Part shown: positions 17,417-26,173 of the stretch, piece by piece | Layout: every line of letters starts with the position of its first letter | Position numbering within the stretch: the first letter of the stretch is position 1 | Notes under the pieces: model-generated | The model's input: the letters and a program-made list of their open reading frames with translations, nothing else | Database searches by the model: none | What the model was told of the DNA's origin: nothing | From: Micropruina glycogenica | GTDB lineage: Bacteria; Actinomycetota; Actinomycetes; Propionibacteriales; Propionibacteriaceae | NCBI RefSeq assembly: GCF_900289045.1 | Contig: NZ_LT985188.1 | Coordinates: 2,728,001-2,792,000 of the forward strand | Reading direction: 5' to 3' | DNA length: 64,000 bases | Program-made: the position numbers and the translations under genes

Positions 17417-17827
17417 ATGACTGAGCGGACGGCGACCGAGGCCGACCTTCACCGGGTGGCCCGGGGCATGCCGTTCGTCACGGTCGAGCAGGACGGCACC
17501 ACCCGTCCGATCTATCAGGTGGGCCGCAAGTCGTTCGTGTTCTTTCGCACCCCTCGTCCGGACGCCTTCGACCCCGTCACCGGTGAGCGCTACGACGATG
17601 TGGTGGTGATCTGGGTGGACGGCGAGGCCACCAAGCAGGGGCTGGTGCAAGACCCGAGCACCCCGTTCTTCACCACCCCGCACTTCGACGGGCACCCCTC
17701 GGTGCTGCTGCGGTTGACGCGGGTCGGCGAACTAACCGTGAGCGAACTCACCGAGGTGATCGAGGACGCCTGGCTGGCCCGGGCGTCCGAACGGCGGCGC
17801 ACCGATTGGCTGCGCGAGCACGGCTGA
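17417..17827 (+). CDS. MmcQ/YjbR family protein
   Basis: A 136-residue protein of the MmcQ/YjbR fold (CyaY-like). Characteristic segments are LHRVARGMPFV, the GRKSFVFFRTP strand and the C-terminal LTELIEDAWLARA-like helix (here LTEVIEDAWLARASERRR). Family members are usually listed as DNA-binding but their function is unsettled. It follows the NmrA-like gene by 3 bp and was probably acquired with it as a unit. After it come a REP-like palindrome and the convergent lacZ gene. Confidence 0.85.
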   Translation: MTERTATEADLHRVARGMPFVTVEQDGTTRPIYQVGRKSFVFFRTPRPDAFDPVTGERYDDVVVIWVDGEATKQGLVQDPSTPFFTTPHFDGHPSVLLRLTRVGELTVSELTEVIEDAWLARASERRRTDWLREHG

Positions 17828-17863
17828 TCGCACCGGCGCAACACGAACGCCCACCCCCCCGTT

Positions 17864-17883
17864 ATCCCGGCGAACGCCGGGAT
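17864..17883. repeat. REP-like palindrome between convergent genes
   Basis: ATCCCGGCG and CGCCGGGAT arms separated by two bases, between the YjbR gene and the 3' end of lacZ. It could also act as a transcription stop for both. Confidence 0.7.
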
Positions 17884-17968
17884 CTCTCCCAACCCAAGCC
17901 GGCGAGAAGGTTGCGCTAGAGATCCAGGGCCGAGCGCGGGATGACGAACTTGAGTCCGACTTTCGCCC

Positions 17969-20900
17969 TCAATGAACACCCTGGAAGCCGAAGCTGAACA
18001 CCAACTTCTCACCCGCGGGCAGCCGGTACTGCGGGTGCGTCCTGGCCCCCCAGGAGTCGTCGCCGGCCACTCCGCGACGCATCAGCGCCGGACGCACCAC
18101 CGTGTGGTGAATCGGCGGCAACTCGTTGGGGTGCGTGGCGTTCTCGATCTCGAACGGGGTCCACGGCAGAGCCGAGAACTCCATACCCCCCGGACAGTCG
18201 AAGCGAAGTCCCAGCCCCCGGTCGTCGGTGACGCTCGCCCAGCGCACGCCGGTGTGACTGCCCGCCTCTTGCGGCCTCACGTACGGCGTCAACTGATCGC
18301 GCACCTCGCCGTGGTAGACGCCGAGCCGGGCCCCGCCGCGACGATCGAGGTAGCACTCGTCCGGCCCCTCGCCGTACCAGGTCAGCCGGTGCAGGTCGGC
18401 CGAGGCGGTGAACAGCATGCCGAACTCGGGCGGGTCGCCCAGCCCTTCACCCGGCGTCGCCGTGATCGTGACGCCCACGTGACCGTCGCCGCCGACCCGG
18501 TAGGTCGCCACGCAGCGCCCACCGGGCGTGGTGGGCAGCAGGTAGGTGTAGGTCACCTCGACGGCCCCGTCGGCCACCCGCACCACGGGCGTGGACGATG
18601 GGGTGTCGGGCCTGGCGTAACGGCTGGCCAGCAGCCACTGCCCGTCTTCGAACGGCGCACCCCAGCCCCGCTCGTTCGAGGTGGGCGCGTGCCAGAAGTT
18701 CGGCCTGGGCGGCCCCGCCAGCAACTCGTTGCCACCGTCGGGGGTGAACCCGTAGCGGTACGACACCAGCCCGCCGTGCAGCTTGCTGAACAGCGCCAAG
18801 AAGTGCCGCCCGCGCACGCCGATGTTGTGCAGGCCGTCGATGAGTTCGGGGGTCTCGACAACCTCGACCGGCGATTTTGTCTCGACGAGCTCGAGTGACG
18901 CAGAGACCTCGAACACCCACTGGTCGGACGCGACCTCGTACCCGGCCTGTGCCCACTGCGTCGTTTCACGAAGCGTGAACGACACGTCGACGGTGTATTC
19001 ACCGGGCGTCTCGGGCAGCGCGAACGGCAGTTCGTAGCGAGTCGTGCCACCCGGCGCCACAGCCGTCTCGACCACTCCCCCGGCCAGCCGGACGCCCTCG
19101 CGTGCCAGTTCGACCACGCACTGGTACGCCGACGACTCGGTGAACAGCAGCCGGTTGGTGACGGCGAAGTCGGTGCGCGTCACTTCGATCGAGAGGCCCT
19201 GGTACAGGTACTTCACCTCTTGCACGATCGGCTTGGGCGAATGGTCGGCGAACACGATGCCGTTGGCGCTGAAGTCGTAGTCGCTGGGGGCCTCGCCGCA
19301 GTCGCCGCCGTAGCCGAAATAGCGCACGCCGTAGCGGTCGGTCAGCGCGATCGCCTGGTCGGCGAAGTCCCAGATGAACCCGCCCTGAAACAGCGGCTCG
19401 CGGTAGGCCAGATCGAGATAGGCGTCGACGGCGCCGAACGAGTTGCCCATCGAGTGGGCGTACTCGCACAGAATGAACGGCTTGTCGGGGTGTTCGGCGA
19501 TGAACCGCTCCACCCCGGTGGCCGGGGTGTACATCTGGCTGTACACGTCGGTGGTGTCGGGGTGGCGCGGGTCGTGGGTGACCCCCTCGTAGTGCACCGG
19601 ACGCGAATCGTTGGCGCGAAACCAGTCGGCCACGGCCAGAATCGTGCTGCCCCCGTACGACTCGTTGCCGCACGACCACATCACGACGCAGGGGTGGTTC
19701 TTGTCGCGCTGCAGCAGGTTCGCGGCCCGGTCGAGCAGCACCGGCCCCCACTCGTCACGATCGCCGGGCACCAGGTCTTCGAGCGTGATGAGGCCTTGAA
19801 ACAGCCCATCCCACTGCGCGTGCGATTCGAGGTTCATCTCGTCGATCACGTACAGCCCGTATTGGTCGCACATCTCGTAGAAGAACGAGTTGTTCGGGTA
19901 GTGGCTGGTGCGCACCGCGTTGACGTTGGCCGCCTTGAGCAGCACGAGGTCGGCCTCGGTCTGCTCGCGCGACATCACGCGGCCCTGCAGCCCGAACTCG
20001 TGCCGGTTGACGCCCTTGAACACGATGCGCTCACCATTGATCGTCATCAGGCCGTTCTCGATGCCGAAGCGCCGCACGCCCACCTGCTGCTCGATCACCT
20101 CGGTGAGCTGACCGTCGGCGTTCAGCACCTCGAGCACGAGCCGGTACAGGTGCGGGTCTTCGGCGCTCCACAGCCGTGGTTCGGCCAGCGTGATCGACCA
20201 GGTGTCGTCGCCGGCCTGGCGCAGGTCGCCGACGCCGTCGAGTCGGGCCCGGACGCTGCCCGTCCCCTCGATCGCCACACGGACGCCCACCACGGCCGAC
20301 GCGAGGTCGTCCAACACCTCGGTGGTCACTCGCAGGTCTTCGACGTGCACGGCGGGGCGCCGGTACAGCACAACGTCGCGAAAGAGCCCCGAGAACCGGT
20401 AGAAGTCCTGGTCTTCGATCCACGACCCGGCGCTCCACTTGAACACCTGCGCGGCCAGCTTGTTCTCGCCCGGCACCAGCGCGTCGGTGAGGTCGAATTC
20501 CGAGGGGGTGAACGAGTCGGCGCCGAAGCCGATGTAGTGCCCGTTGAGCCACACCGCGACGGCACTCTCGGCACCCTTGAACGACACGCTGAGCCGCTCA
20601 CCCTCGGCGAGGGGGTGGCCGAGTGTGAACCAGGTGACGTAGCTGCCCACCGGGTTGTACCGCTGCGGCACCTGACCCGGCCGCACGTTCTCGTGCCCGT
20701 CCCACGGGTACTGCACGTTGACGTACTGCGGCCGGTCGTAGCCCTGCAACTGGATGTGCCCGGGCACGGCGATGTCGGCCCAGCCCGAGGTGTCGAAGTC
20801 GACGGCCTCGAAACCCGACGGCACGGCTGCGGGGTTCTTGGCGTAGTGGAACTTCCACAGCCCGTTGAGGTTCTGTTCGAAGCTACTGACTGCGGCGGCG

Positions 20901-21076
20901 GCCTCGGCACTGGACGCGAACCAGCGGTGGTCGGAATGCGGCGCCAACCGGTTGTGGGCGAAGAAGGTGGGGTCTGCGATTCGGGCGGAATCGAAGCCAT
21001 CTCGACGAGCTCGATCAGCGGCAGGCAACTCTGGTCGCTGATCGAGCTTGTCGAGATCCTGTTGGGTTGAGGTCAC
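17969..21076 (-). CDS. lacZ: Beta-galactosidase, GH2 family
   Basis: A 1035-residue GH2 beta-galactosidase of the LacZ type (E. coli enzyme about 1023). The sugar-binding N-terminal domain starts near W75; the catalytic barrel contains the acid/base E472 in MWSCGNESYGG and the nucleophile E538 in FILCEYAHSMGNS; a C-terminal Bgal_small domain ends the protein. No signal peptide, so cytoplasmic. The GTG 21076 start overlaps the TGA of a truncated ABC permease (GTGA). Residues 5-27 are encoded by two copies of the dispersed GACAAGCTCGATCAG-type repeat and have no counterpart in relatives, so either the repeat became part of the protein or translation starts further in. A divergent LacI gene with operator-like sites probably controls it. 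Confidence 0.93.
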   Translation of the reverse strand: MTSTQQDLDKLDQRPELPAADRARRDGFDSARIADPTFFAHNRLAPHSDHRWFASSAEAAAAVSSFEQNLNGLWKFHYAKNPAAVPSGFEAVDFDTSGWADIAVPGHIQLQGYDRPQYVNVQYPWDGHENVRPGQVPQRYNPVGSYVTWFTLGHPLAEGERLSVSFKGAESAVAVWLNGHYIGFGADSFTPSEFDLTDALVPGENKLAAQVFKWSAGSWIEDQDFYRFSGLFRDVVLYRRPAVHVEDLRVTTEVLDDLASAVVGVRVAIEGTGSVRARLDGVGDLRQAGDDTWSITLAEPRLWSAEDPHLYRLVLEVLNADGQLTEVIEQQVGVRRFGIENGLMTINGERIVFKGVNRHEFGLQGRVMSREQTEADLVLLKAANVNAVRTSHYPNNSFFYEMCDQYGLYVIDEMNLESHAQWDGLFQGLITLEDLVPGDRDEWGPVLLDRAANLLQRDKNHPCVVMWSCGNESYGGSTILAVADWFRANDSRPVHYEGVTHDPRHPDTTDVYSQMYTPATGVERFIAEHPDKPFILCEYAHSMGNSFGAVDAYLDLAYREPLFQGGFIWDFADQAIALTDRYGVRYFGYGGDCGEAPSDYDFSANGIVFADHSPKPIVQEVKYLYQGLSIEVTRTDFAVTNRLLFTESSAYQCVVELAREGVRLAGGVVETAVAPGGTTRYELPFALPETPGEYTVDVSFTLRETTQWAQAGYEVASDQWVFEVSASLELVETKSPVEVVETPELIDGLHNIGVRGRHFLALFSKLHGGLVSYRYGFTPDGGNELLAGPPRPNFWHAPTSNERGWGAPFEDGQWLLASRYARPDTPSSTPVVRVADGAVEVTYTYLLPTTPGGRCVATYRVGGDGHVGVTITATPGEGLGDPPEFGMLFTASADLHRLTWYGEGPDECYLDRRGGARLGVYHGEVRDQLTPYVRPQEAGSHTGVRWASVTDDRGLGLRFDCPGGMEFSALPWTPFEIENATHPNELPPIHHTVVRPALMRRGVAGDDSWGARTHPQYRLPAGEKLVFSFGFQGVH

Positions 21077-21170
21077 TTGATGGCTCCTGTGATTCCTTGG
21101 GCGAAACTGCGCTGCAGCACGAGGAAGATCACCATCGTGGGCAGCCGGGTCAGCATCGTCGCCCTGCGGG
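21073..21170 (-). pseudogene. 3' remnant of a sugar ABC transporter permease gene
   Basis: Just upstream of lacZ, a minus-strand frame of about 32 codons ends LPTMVIFLVLQRSFAQGITGAIK before a TGA that overlaps the lacZ GTG. This is the characteristic C-terminus of MalG/LacG-type carbohydrate ABC permeases. The rest of the gene and the transporter operon are missing; similarity stops at about 21170, right before the lacI-side operators. A deletion has evidently joined the end of a former sugar-uptake operon to the regulator region. Confidence 0.75.
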
Positions 21171-21176
21171 TCGAAT

Positions 21177-21255
21177 GTTGACGTTAACTTAGCAGGCTGC
21201 CCCGCGTTCGTCAGCAGGCTTCGGTTTAGAACAGGTAACGGATGTTTACGTCACC
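21177..21255. promoter_or_regulatory. Two LacI-type operator-like sites between lacZ and lacI-like gene
   Basis: GTTGACGTTAAC (21177-21188) and GTTTACGTCACC (21244-21255) share the pattern GTT-n-ACGT-n-A-n-C with a central CG, as in LacI-family operators. They lie 56 bp apart in the divergent promoter region, one near the lacZ side and one near the regulator start. Confidence 0.6.
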
Positions 21256-21286
21256 AAACACGGATGCGATGCGCTACAGTCACGCC

Positions 21287-22318
21287 ATGCCCAGTGGTGC
21301 CGGTCGAGGACGACCCACGCGCGGCCCGTCCATCGCCGACGTCGCGCGGCTGGCCGGCGTGTCGGCCCAGACCGTCTCACGGGTGTCGACCGGTGCCGAC
21401 CCGGTGCGCGACGACACCCGCGACCGGGTGCTGGCGGCGATGCACCAACTGGGCTACTCGCCCAACCGCGCCGCACGGGCGCTGCGCAACGGCAGGTTCG
21501 GCACCATCGGGCTGCTCGCGCACCGGTTCGGACGCACCGGCGAGGCGCTGACCACCGAGGCGGTCGTCGAGGCTGCGGCCGAACACGGACTGTCGGTCAC
21601 CCTCTTGGACGTGCACACCCCCGAACCCGATAGCTGGAAGGACGCCGCCCACACGCTGTCGCAGCAATCCATCGACGGCCTGGTGATCATTCCCTCCCAA
21701 CAGGCCACGCCCGACTCGCTCGTGCTGCCCGCCGGCCTGGCCGTCGCGGTGTCGGACTCGCGGCTGCTCGGTCACTACCCCTCGGTGGTGGCCGACCAGA
21801 TACAGGGCAGCGAGTTGGCCGTCGAGCACCTGCTGGGCCTGGGGCACCACACCATCCACCACATCGCCGGGCCGGCCGACTCAGAGCCGGCACTGGTGCG
21901 CGCCAGCACCTGGGAGCAGCGGCTTCGGCGCGCGGGCATTCGTCCACCGCAGGTCGTTCGGGGCGACTGGAGCGCCCGCTCGGGGTACGCGGCCGGGCAG
22001 CAGCTGGTGGGCGACGACAGCATCACCGCCGTGTACTGCGCCAACGACGAGATGGCGTTCGGGTTGATTCGCGCGCTGCACGAGCACCGCATACGGGTGC
22101 CGCAGGACGTGTCGGTGGTCGGCTTCGACGACATCGCCCTGAGTGGGTACTCGTCGCCACCGCTGACCACCGTTCGGCAGGACTTTCACCAGATCGGACG
22201 CGAGCTCGTGCGGCTCGTGCTGGCGCAACTCGGTGCCGAGAAGCTGCCGCGCTCGGGGCCGGTGCTGATACCGACCGAGTTGATCGTGCGCGAGACGACG
22301 GCCCCACCGGGCCGGTGA
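21287..22318 (+). CDS. LacI family transcriptional regulator of the beta-galactosidase locus
   Basis: A 343-residue LacI/GalR repressor: helix-turn-helix SIADVARLAGVSAQTVSRV near residue 15, hinge helix around LGYSPNRAARALRNG, sensor domain ending VSVVGFDDIALSGYSSPPLT. ATG 21287 is preferred over two in-frame upstream ATGs because the more upstream one would place an operator-like site inside the coding region. It is divergent from lacZ, and the two GTTnACGT sites in between suggest it represses lacZ and itself, with a galactoside as the probable inducer (inference). Confidence 0.87.
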   Translation: MPSGAGRGRPTRGPSIADVARLAGVSAQTVSRVSTGADPVRDDTRDRVLAAMHQLGYSPNRAARALRNGRFGTIGLLAHRFGRTGEALTTEAVVEAAAEHGLSVTLLDVHTPEPDSWKDAAHTLSQQSIDGLVIIPSQQATPDSLVLPAGLAVAVSDSRLLGHYPSVVADQIQGSELAVEHLLGLGHHTIHHIAGPADSEPALVRASTWEQRLRRAGIRPPQVVRGDWSARSGYAAGQQLVGDDSITAVYCANDEMAFGLIRALHEHRIRVPQDVSVVGFDDIALSGYSSPPLTTVRQDFHQIGRELVRLVLAQLGAEKLPRSGPVLIPTELIVRETTAPPGR

Positions 22319-22388
22319 GCGACGCAACAATGGTGCCCGAACCTCCGACGCCGACGTGGAGCCGGTTGCTGTTCTCTGGAGCGATGAC

Positions 22389-23018
22389 GTGACGACTGCT
22401 CAACTCGTGGGCTGGCTGGCCACCTTCGTCGGCGCGGTGGTCGGTTTTCCGCAACTGTGGCGGCTGGTGCGCACCCGCAACGTCGAGGGCCTGTCGCTGG
22501 TCGCGTGGCAGTGGATCCTGGTCATGAACGTGGTCTGGTTCGCCCACGGGGTGCGCATCGACCAGCCGCCGCAGTTGGTGGTGAACTCGATCGGGGCGTG
22601 CGCCACGGTGCCGATTCTGGTGCTGCTGTCGCGCGCGGTCGGCCGCCGGCTCTGGCAGGTGGTGCTGCCCAGTCTCGTGGCGGCGGCGGTGATCATCGCG
22701 ATCGATCACTTTCTGGGGTCCGCCGCCTTCGGCCTGGCGGCCATCGTGCCCGGTATCGGCTCGACGGTCGGGCAGACGATCGAGCTGGTCAGGGCGCCAC
22801 ACGTGCGCGGCCTGTCGGCGCTGTTCATGGTGCTCGCCTTCGTCAACCAGGCACTCTGGACCACCTGGGCCTTCTTGATCGGTGATCCCGGCTCGGTGAT
22901 CACCGCTGTCACGATGAGCCTGCTCACCGGCGCGAACCTGGTTTGGTACGGGGCTCGCCGGCTGGGGTTGAGGGCGTTCTTCAGCCCCACCGAGACCTCC
23001 ATCGCGCGGCTGGACTGA
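22389..23018 (+). CDS. PQ-loop / SWEET-like membrane protein, copy 1
   Basis: A 209-residue membrane protein with two homologous three-helix halves. The first half carries the PQ motif in GAVVGFPQLWRLVRTRNVEG and the second has GIGSTVGQTIELVRAPHVRG at the same place, where Pro is lost. PQ-loop proteins include SWEET/SemiSWEET sugar carriers and amino acid transporters; the substrate is unknown. GTG 22389 is favoured by TGGAG seven bases upstream. A closely similar gene follows at 23262, so the two are a tandem duplication. Both lie downstream of the lacI-type regulator, but not within a recognisable common operon. Confidence 0.8.
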   Translation: MTTAQLVGWLATFVGAVVGFPQLWRLVRTRNVEGLSLVAWQWILVMNVVWFAHGVRIDQPPQLVVNSIGACATVPILVLLSRAVGRRLWQVVLPSLVAAAVIIAIDHFLGSAAFGLAAIVPGIGSTVGQTIELVRAPHVRGLSALFMVLAFVNQALWTTWAFLIGDPGSVITAVTMSLLTGANLVWYGARRLGLRAFFSPTETSIARLD

Positions 23019-23261
23019 GCCCCGTCCCGATGAAACAACTGGCAACGAGTGGTGGTTCGTCGCCGACAGCGACAGCATGACACTGGCGGACGACCATCCT
23101 TGGCCGGCCGAAGTTGTTTCAGGTTTCAAACACTGACCCCGGCGCGGGTGACGAGCAGAACTCTGCCACAATGATCATCGACGGTTCTTCGCCTGTTGAA
23201 GTCGTCCTTCACCGCCGTCGACGGTGTGTTTGAAATCTCAATCGCAAGGAGTCTGTTCGCC

Positions 23262-23915
23262 GTGTCGTGGGTCGAGATCATCGGCTGGTCGGCCACCGCC
23301 GTGGGGGCTCTGCTGGGCTTTCCGCAACTGTTTCGCCTGCTGCGCACCCGCAACGTCGCAGGCCTGTCGCTGCTCGCCTGGCAGGCGGTGCTGGTGCTCA
23401 ACGTGATCTGGTTCACCCACGGCGTGCGCATCGGGCAGGGCCCGCAGATCGTCACCAACTCGGTGGCGCTGGCCAGCACGTTGCCGTTGCTGGTGCTGCT
23501 GGCCCGAGCAACCCGACGTTCGCTGTTCGCGGTGGTGGCGCCGTCCCTGGTCGCGGCGGCGGTAATCATCGCGGTCGACTTCACGCTCGGCTCGCTCGCC
23601 TTCGGCCTGGTCGCGACCATTCCCGGCCTGATGAGCAGCAGCGGTCAGAGCGTCGAACTCGTCCGCGCCCGGCGGGTGGACGGCGTCGCCCCGGTCTTTC
23701 TGGCGCTCGCGTGGGTGAACCAGTGCCTCTGGCTGACCTGGGCGCTGCTGGTGCACGACCCAGGCACCATCGTGGCCTGCTCGATCACCCTGACGATCAC
23801 GGCGTTCAACCTGATCTGGTTCATTCTGCGCCGGTTGGGCCTGCGGGCGCTGTTCGTGCGGGCGTCCGACGAGCCCGTACTGCCGTGCACCGAGCCTGCG
23901 CTCGCGCGCAGTTGA
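23262..23915 (+). CDS. PQ-loop / SWEET-like membrane protein, copy 2
   Basis: A 217-residue paralogue of the preceding gene, with GALLGFPQLFRLLRTRNVAG in the first half and SSSGQSVELVRARRVDG in the second. Identity to copy 1 is evident across the whole length, for example WFTHGVRIGQGPQ against WFAHGVRIDQPPQ. Start GTG 23262 follows AAGGAG by ten bases. A 243-bp gap separates the two copies, so each probably has its own promoter. Tandem half-repeats in each protein plus gene duplication give four related three-helix bundles in a row. Possibly the two form a heteromer. Confidence 0.8.
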   Translation: MSWVEIIGWSATAVGALLGFPQLFRLLRTRNVAGLSLLAWQAVLVLNVIWFTHGVRIGQGPQIVTNSVALASTLPLLVLLARATRRSLFAVVAPSLVAAAVIIAVDFTLGSLAFGLVATIPGLMSSSGQSVELVRARRVDGVAPVFLALAWVNQCLWLTWALLVHDPGTIVACSITLTITAFNLIWFILRRLGLRALFVRASDEPVLPCTEPALARS

Positions 23916-23951
23916 GCGTCGAGACCTCTCGATCACGCGCCCTCCGACTCC

Positions 23952-24205
23952 CGTCATCCCGGCGACGGCCGGGATCTCCCAACGGCACCCGATCCGACTG
24001 CCCGTCATCCCGGCGAGGGCCGGGATCTTCGGACCGCACCCGACAGAGGTTTCACGACAAAGATTCCGGCAAACGCCGGAATCACCACTCAGCCCGCAAT
24101 CCCGGCGCACGCGGGGATCTCCCAACCGCACTCGACAGCGGCCTCACGACAGAGATTCCGGCATACGCCCGAGTGACGACTCAGCCCGTCATCCCGGCCG
24201 CGGTG
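23952..24205. repeat. Cluster of five to six REP-like palindromes
   Basis: Successive copies of CCGTCATCCCGGCG-n-CGCCGGGATCT-like units with spacers such as CGCACCCGACAGAGG and TCACGACAGAGATTCC. Copies at about 23956, 24003, 24060, 24098, 24150 and 24186 have diverged to varying degrees; two use ATTCCGGC arms. No gene is present. Confidence 0.75.
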
Positions 24206-24237
24206 CGTTCCGTCGCAACCCGCCGTGCGACTCGTCG

Positions 24238-24304
24238 GATTACGTCCGATGTGAGGGGCACCACCGCTCGCCGAGGCGCCAGCCCCCTCACATCGGACGT
24301 AATC
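24238..24304. repeat. Perfect 21-bp inverted repeat with 25-nt loop
   Basis: The arms 24238-24258 and 24284-24304 are exact reverse complements, beginning GATTACGTCCGATGTGAGG on the left. It lies between the convergent PQ-loop and regulator genes directly after the REP cluster. It may be a strong bidirectional terminator or the terminal repeats of a very small non-autonomous element. Confidence 0.8.
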
Positions 24305-24334
24305 TCGCGAAGCCTCGCACCTGCCAAGCTCGAA

Positions 24335-24985
24335 TCAGCGCGAGACCGGCTGCTCGTCGGTACCGCGGGCAATGCCCAGCGTGGCCAGCAGGTCTTCGTG
24401 CAGTTGAATCCAGACCAGCTGGCACGAGGCGCGGTCGGGGCCGTCCAGCCATTCGTGTCCGCCGAGCCGCACCCGGTGCAGGGCCTCGCGATGCAGCCGT
24501 CCGTACCCCTTCATGCGGGGCAGCGCGCCGCTCAGCAGGGCGTCCACCTGCTGCAACGCGTTGTCGAGCCGTTCGAGTTCGAGCAGCACCGCGACGTCCC
24601 AGTCTGCGTCGGTGTGATCGTTGGCGGCCAGCCGGTCCCAGCGCGTGGGCCGCACCTGCCAGTTGGTGCAGGCCACCCCATGGGGGCCGTTGAGGCTCAG
24701 GAACAGCCGGTGCGCCTCGGCCACGGCGGCCCGCCCGCCGACCGCGTCGAGTTCGGCGGCCAGTTGCCGCTCGTTCTCGGCCCGGCCGCGCTCGGTCATC
24801 GACCACGTCTCACCGAAGAACTCGTGCCGGCGAACCCAGCCGTAAGCCTGCGCGTCCAGCAGGTGCTCGGCAACAACTGCAGCCCGTAACCCGAACCGGT
24901 CGGCCACCTGCGCCGTCGACGGGGCGCCCAGCACCCGCACGCCGTGCAGGCTCAACAGCGCCGGGTCGGACGCACCCCCGCTCAC
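24335..24985 (-). CDS. Putative winged-helix transcriptional regulator with C-terminal helical domain
   Basis: A 216-residue protein. The N-terminal 75 residues look like a winged helix (ALLSLHGVRVLGAPSTAQVA, then RFGLRAAVVAEHLLDAQAYGWV and WSMTERGRAENERQL); the rest is helical with WDVAVLLELERLDNALQQVD and resembles no family I can name. Start GTG 24985 overlaps the aldo/keto reductase stop (GTGA), so the gene is coupled to that enzyme. It may sense the reductase's substrate, but this is only context. Confidence 0.6.
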   Translation of the reverse strand: MSGGASDPALLSLHGVRVLGAPSTAQVADRFGLRAAVVAEHLLDAQAYGWVRRHEFFGETWSMTERGRAENERQLAAELDAVGGRAAVAEAHRLFLSLNGPHGVACTNWQVRPTRWDRLAANDHTDADWDVAVLLELERLDNALQQVDALLSGALPRMKGYGRLHREALHRVRLGGHEWLDGPDRASCQLVWIQLHEDLLATLGIARGTDEQPVSR

Positions 24986-25938
24986 GCGAACGTCGTGTAC
25001 GAGAAGGCGGACGAGTGCCGCAGCTCGGCCAGGTCGGCCACATCGTGCTCGGACGGCTGCCACAACCCCGCCTCGACGTTGGCCACCACCTGCTCGGGCC
25101 GGGTGACGCCGCAGATCACGCTGCCGACCGCCGGCTGCGCAGCCAGACCGCCGACGGCCAGGGTGAGCAACGAGATGGCGCGGGCGTCGGCGAAGGCCTG
25201 CAACGCCTCGATGCGGCCCCAGTCGGCATTCTCGAGCCGCTTCGCCTGGGCTTCGAGCCGCGACCCCGCCGGCGCCGCCTCGCCGCGGCGGTACTTGCCG
25301 GTGAGCAGTCCGTAGGCCAGCGGAAAGTAGGGCAGCAGGCCGATGCCGAACCGCTCACAGGCAGGCACCAGCTCGTCCTCGGCGGCCCGGTTGTACAGCG
25401 AGTACTCGTTCTGCGCCGAGACGAACCGGTGGTAGCCCGCAGTTCGGGCCACCCAGTCGGCGTCGGCCACCTGCCACGCGCTGAGGTTCGACGACCCGAG
25501 GTAGCGCACCTTGCCCTCGGTGACCAGGTCGCTCATCGCGTCGAGGGTCTCGTCGATGGGCGTGATCGGGTCGGGCCGGTGCAACTGGTACAGGTCGATG
25601 TAGTCGGTGCCCAGCCGGCGCAGGCTGGCCTCGACGGCGCGGCGCACGTACCGCCTCGAGCCGTGCGCCCCGAAGTGCTCGGCGTCGTGATCGCCCATGC
25701 CGAACTTGGTGGCCACCAGCACGCTCTCGCGTCGCGTGCCCAGGGCTCGTCCGAGTAGTTCTTCGCTGGCGCCGTCGCCATAAGAGTCGGCGGTGTCGAA
25801 CAGCGTGATGCCCTGCTCGATCGCGGCGTCCACCACGGCTTTGGTCTGGTCTTCGTCGATGCGGGCGCCGAAGGCGTTGCAGCCGACGCCCACCACCGAC
25901 ACCATCAGGCCGCTGTCTCCGAGAGGGTTGTAGCGCAT
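24982..25938 (-). CDS. Aldo/keto reductase
   Basis: A 318-residue AKR of the YajO/tas-like group: D and Y in FDTADSYGDGASEELLG, K in VLVATKFGMGD, H in LYQLHRPDPITP, and SNLSAWQVADADW. The C-terminal GVTRPEQVVANVEAG forms the cofactor site. It is the first gene of a two-gene operon with the winged-helix protein and is divergent from a lipoprotein gene. Substrate unknown. Confidence 0.9.
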   Translation of the reverse strand: MRYNPLGDSGLMVSVVGVGCNAFGARIDEDQTKAVVDAAIEQGITLFDTADSYGDGASEELLGRALGTRRESVLVATKFGMGDHDAEHFGAHGSRRYVRRAVEASLRRLGTDYIDLYQLHRPDPITPIDETLDAMSDLVTEGKVRYLGSSNLSAWQVADADWVARTAGYHRFVSAQNEYSLYNRAAEDELVPACERFGIGLLPYFPLAYGLLTGKYRRGEAAPAGSRLEAQAKRLENADWGRIEALQAFADARAISLLTLAVGGLAAQPAVGSVICGVTRPEQVVANVEAGLWQPSEHDVADLAELRHSSAFSYTTFA

Positions 25939-26173
25939 GCCTCGAACCTACCGCCTGCCCGTTTCGCCTCACGACTCGGCCTTGCCACTAGTGGTGCGTC
26001 TCCCACCACAGCCTGTTCGCCACTCAGCGTAAGGAGCGAAGGGTGAGCCCAACCAGTGTCGTCCGGGCCGAGCCGCGGCGTGAGGCTCACCAGGCGGGCG
26101 AGCCGGGCTGAGGGCTCTCGACTGTTCCGAGTCACACTAAACTGAGGCTGCCACCCCCGTCGAAGGATCACCG

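Noticed and set aside
19220-21070. Long 616-codon open frame opposite lacZ
   Set aside because: It lies wholly within the antisense of a clear GH2 gene; high-GC codon use opens the opposite frame. Its sequence resembles no protein.
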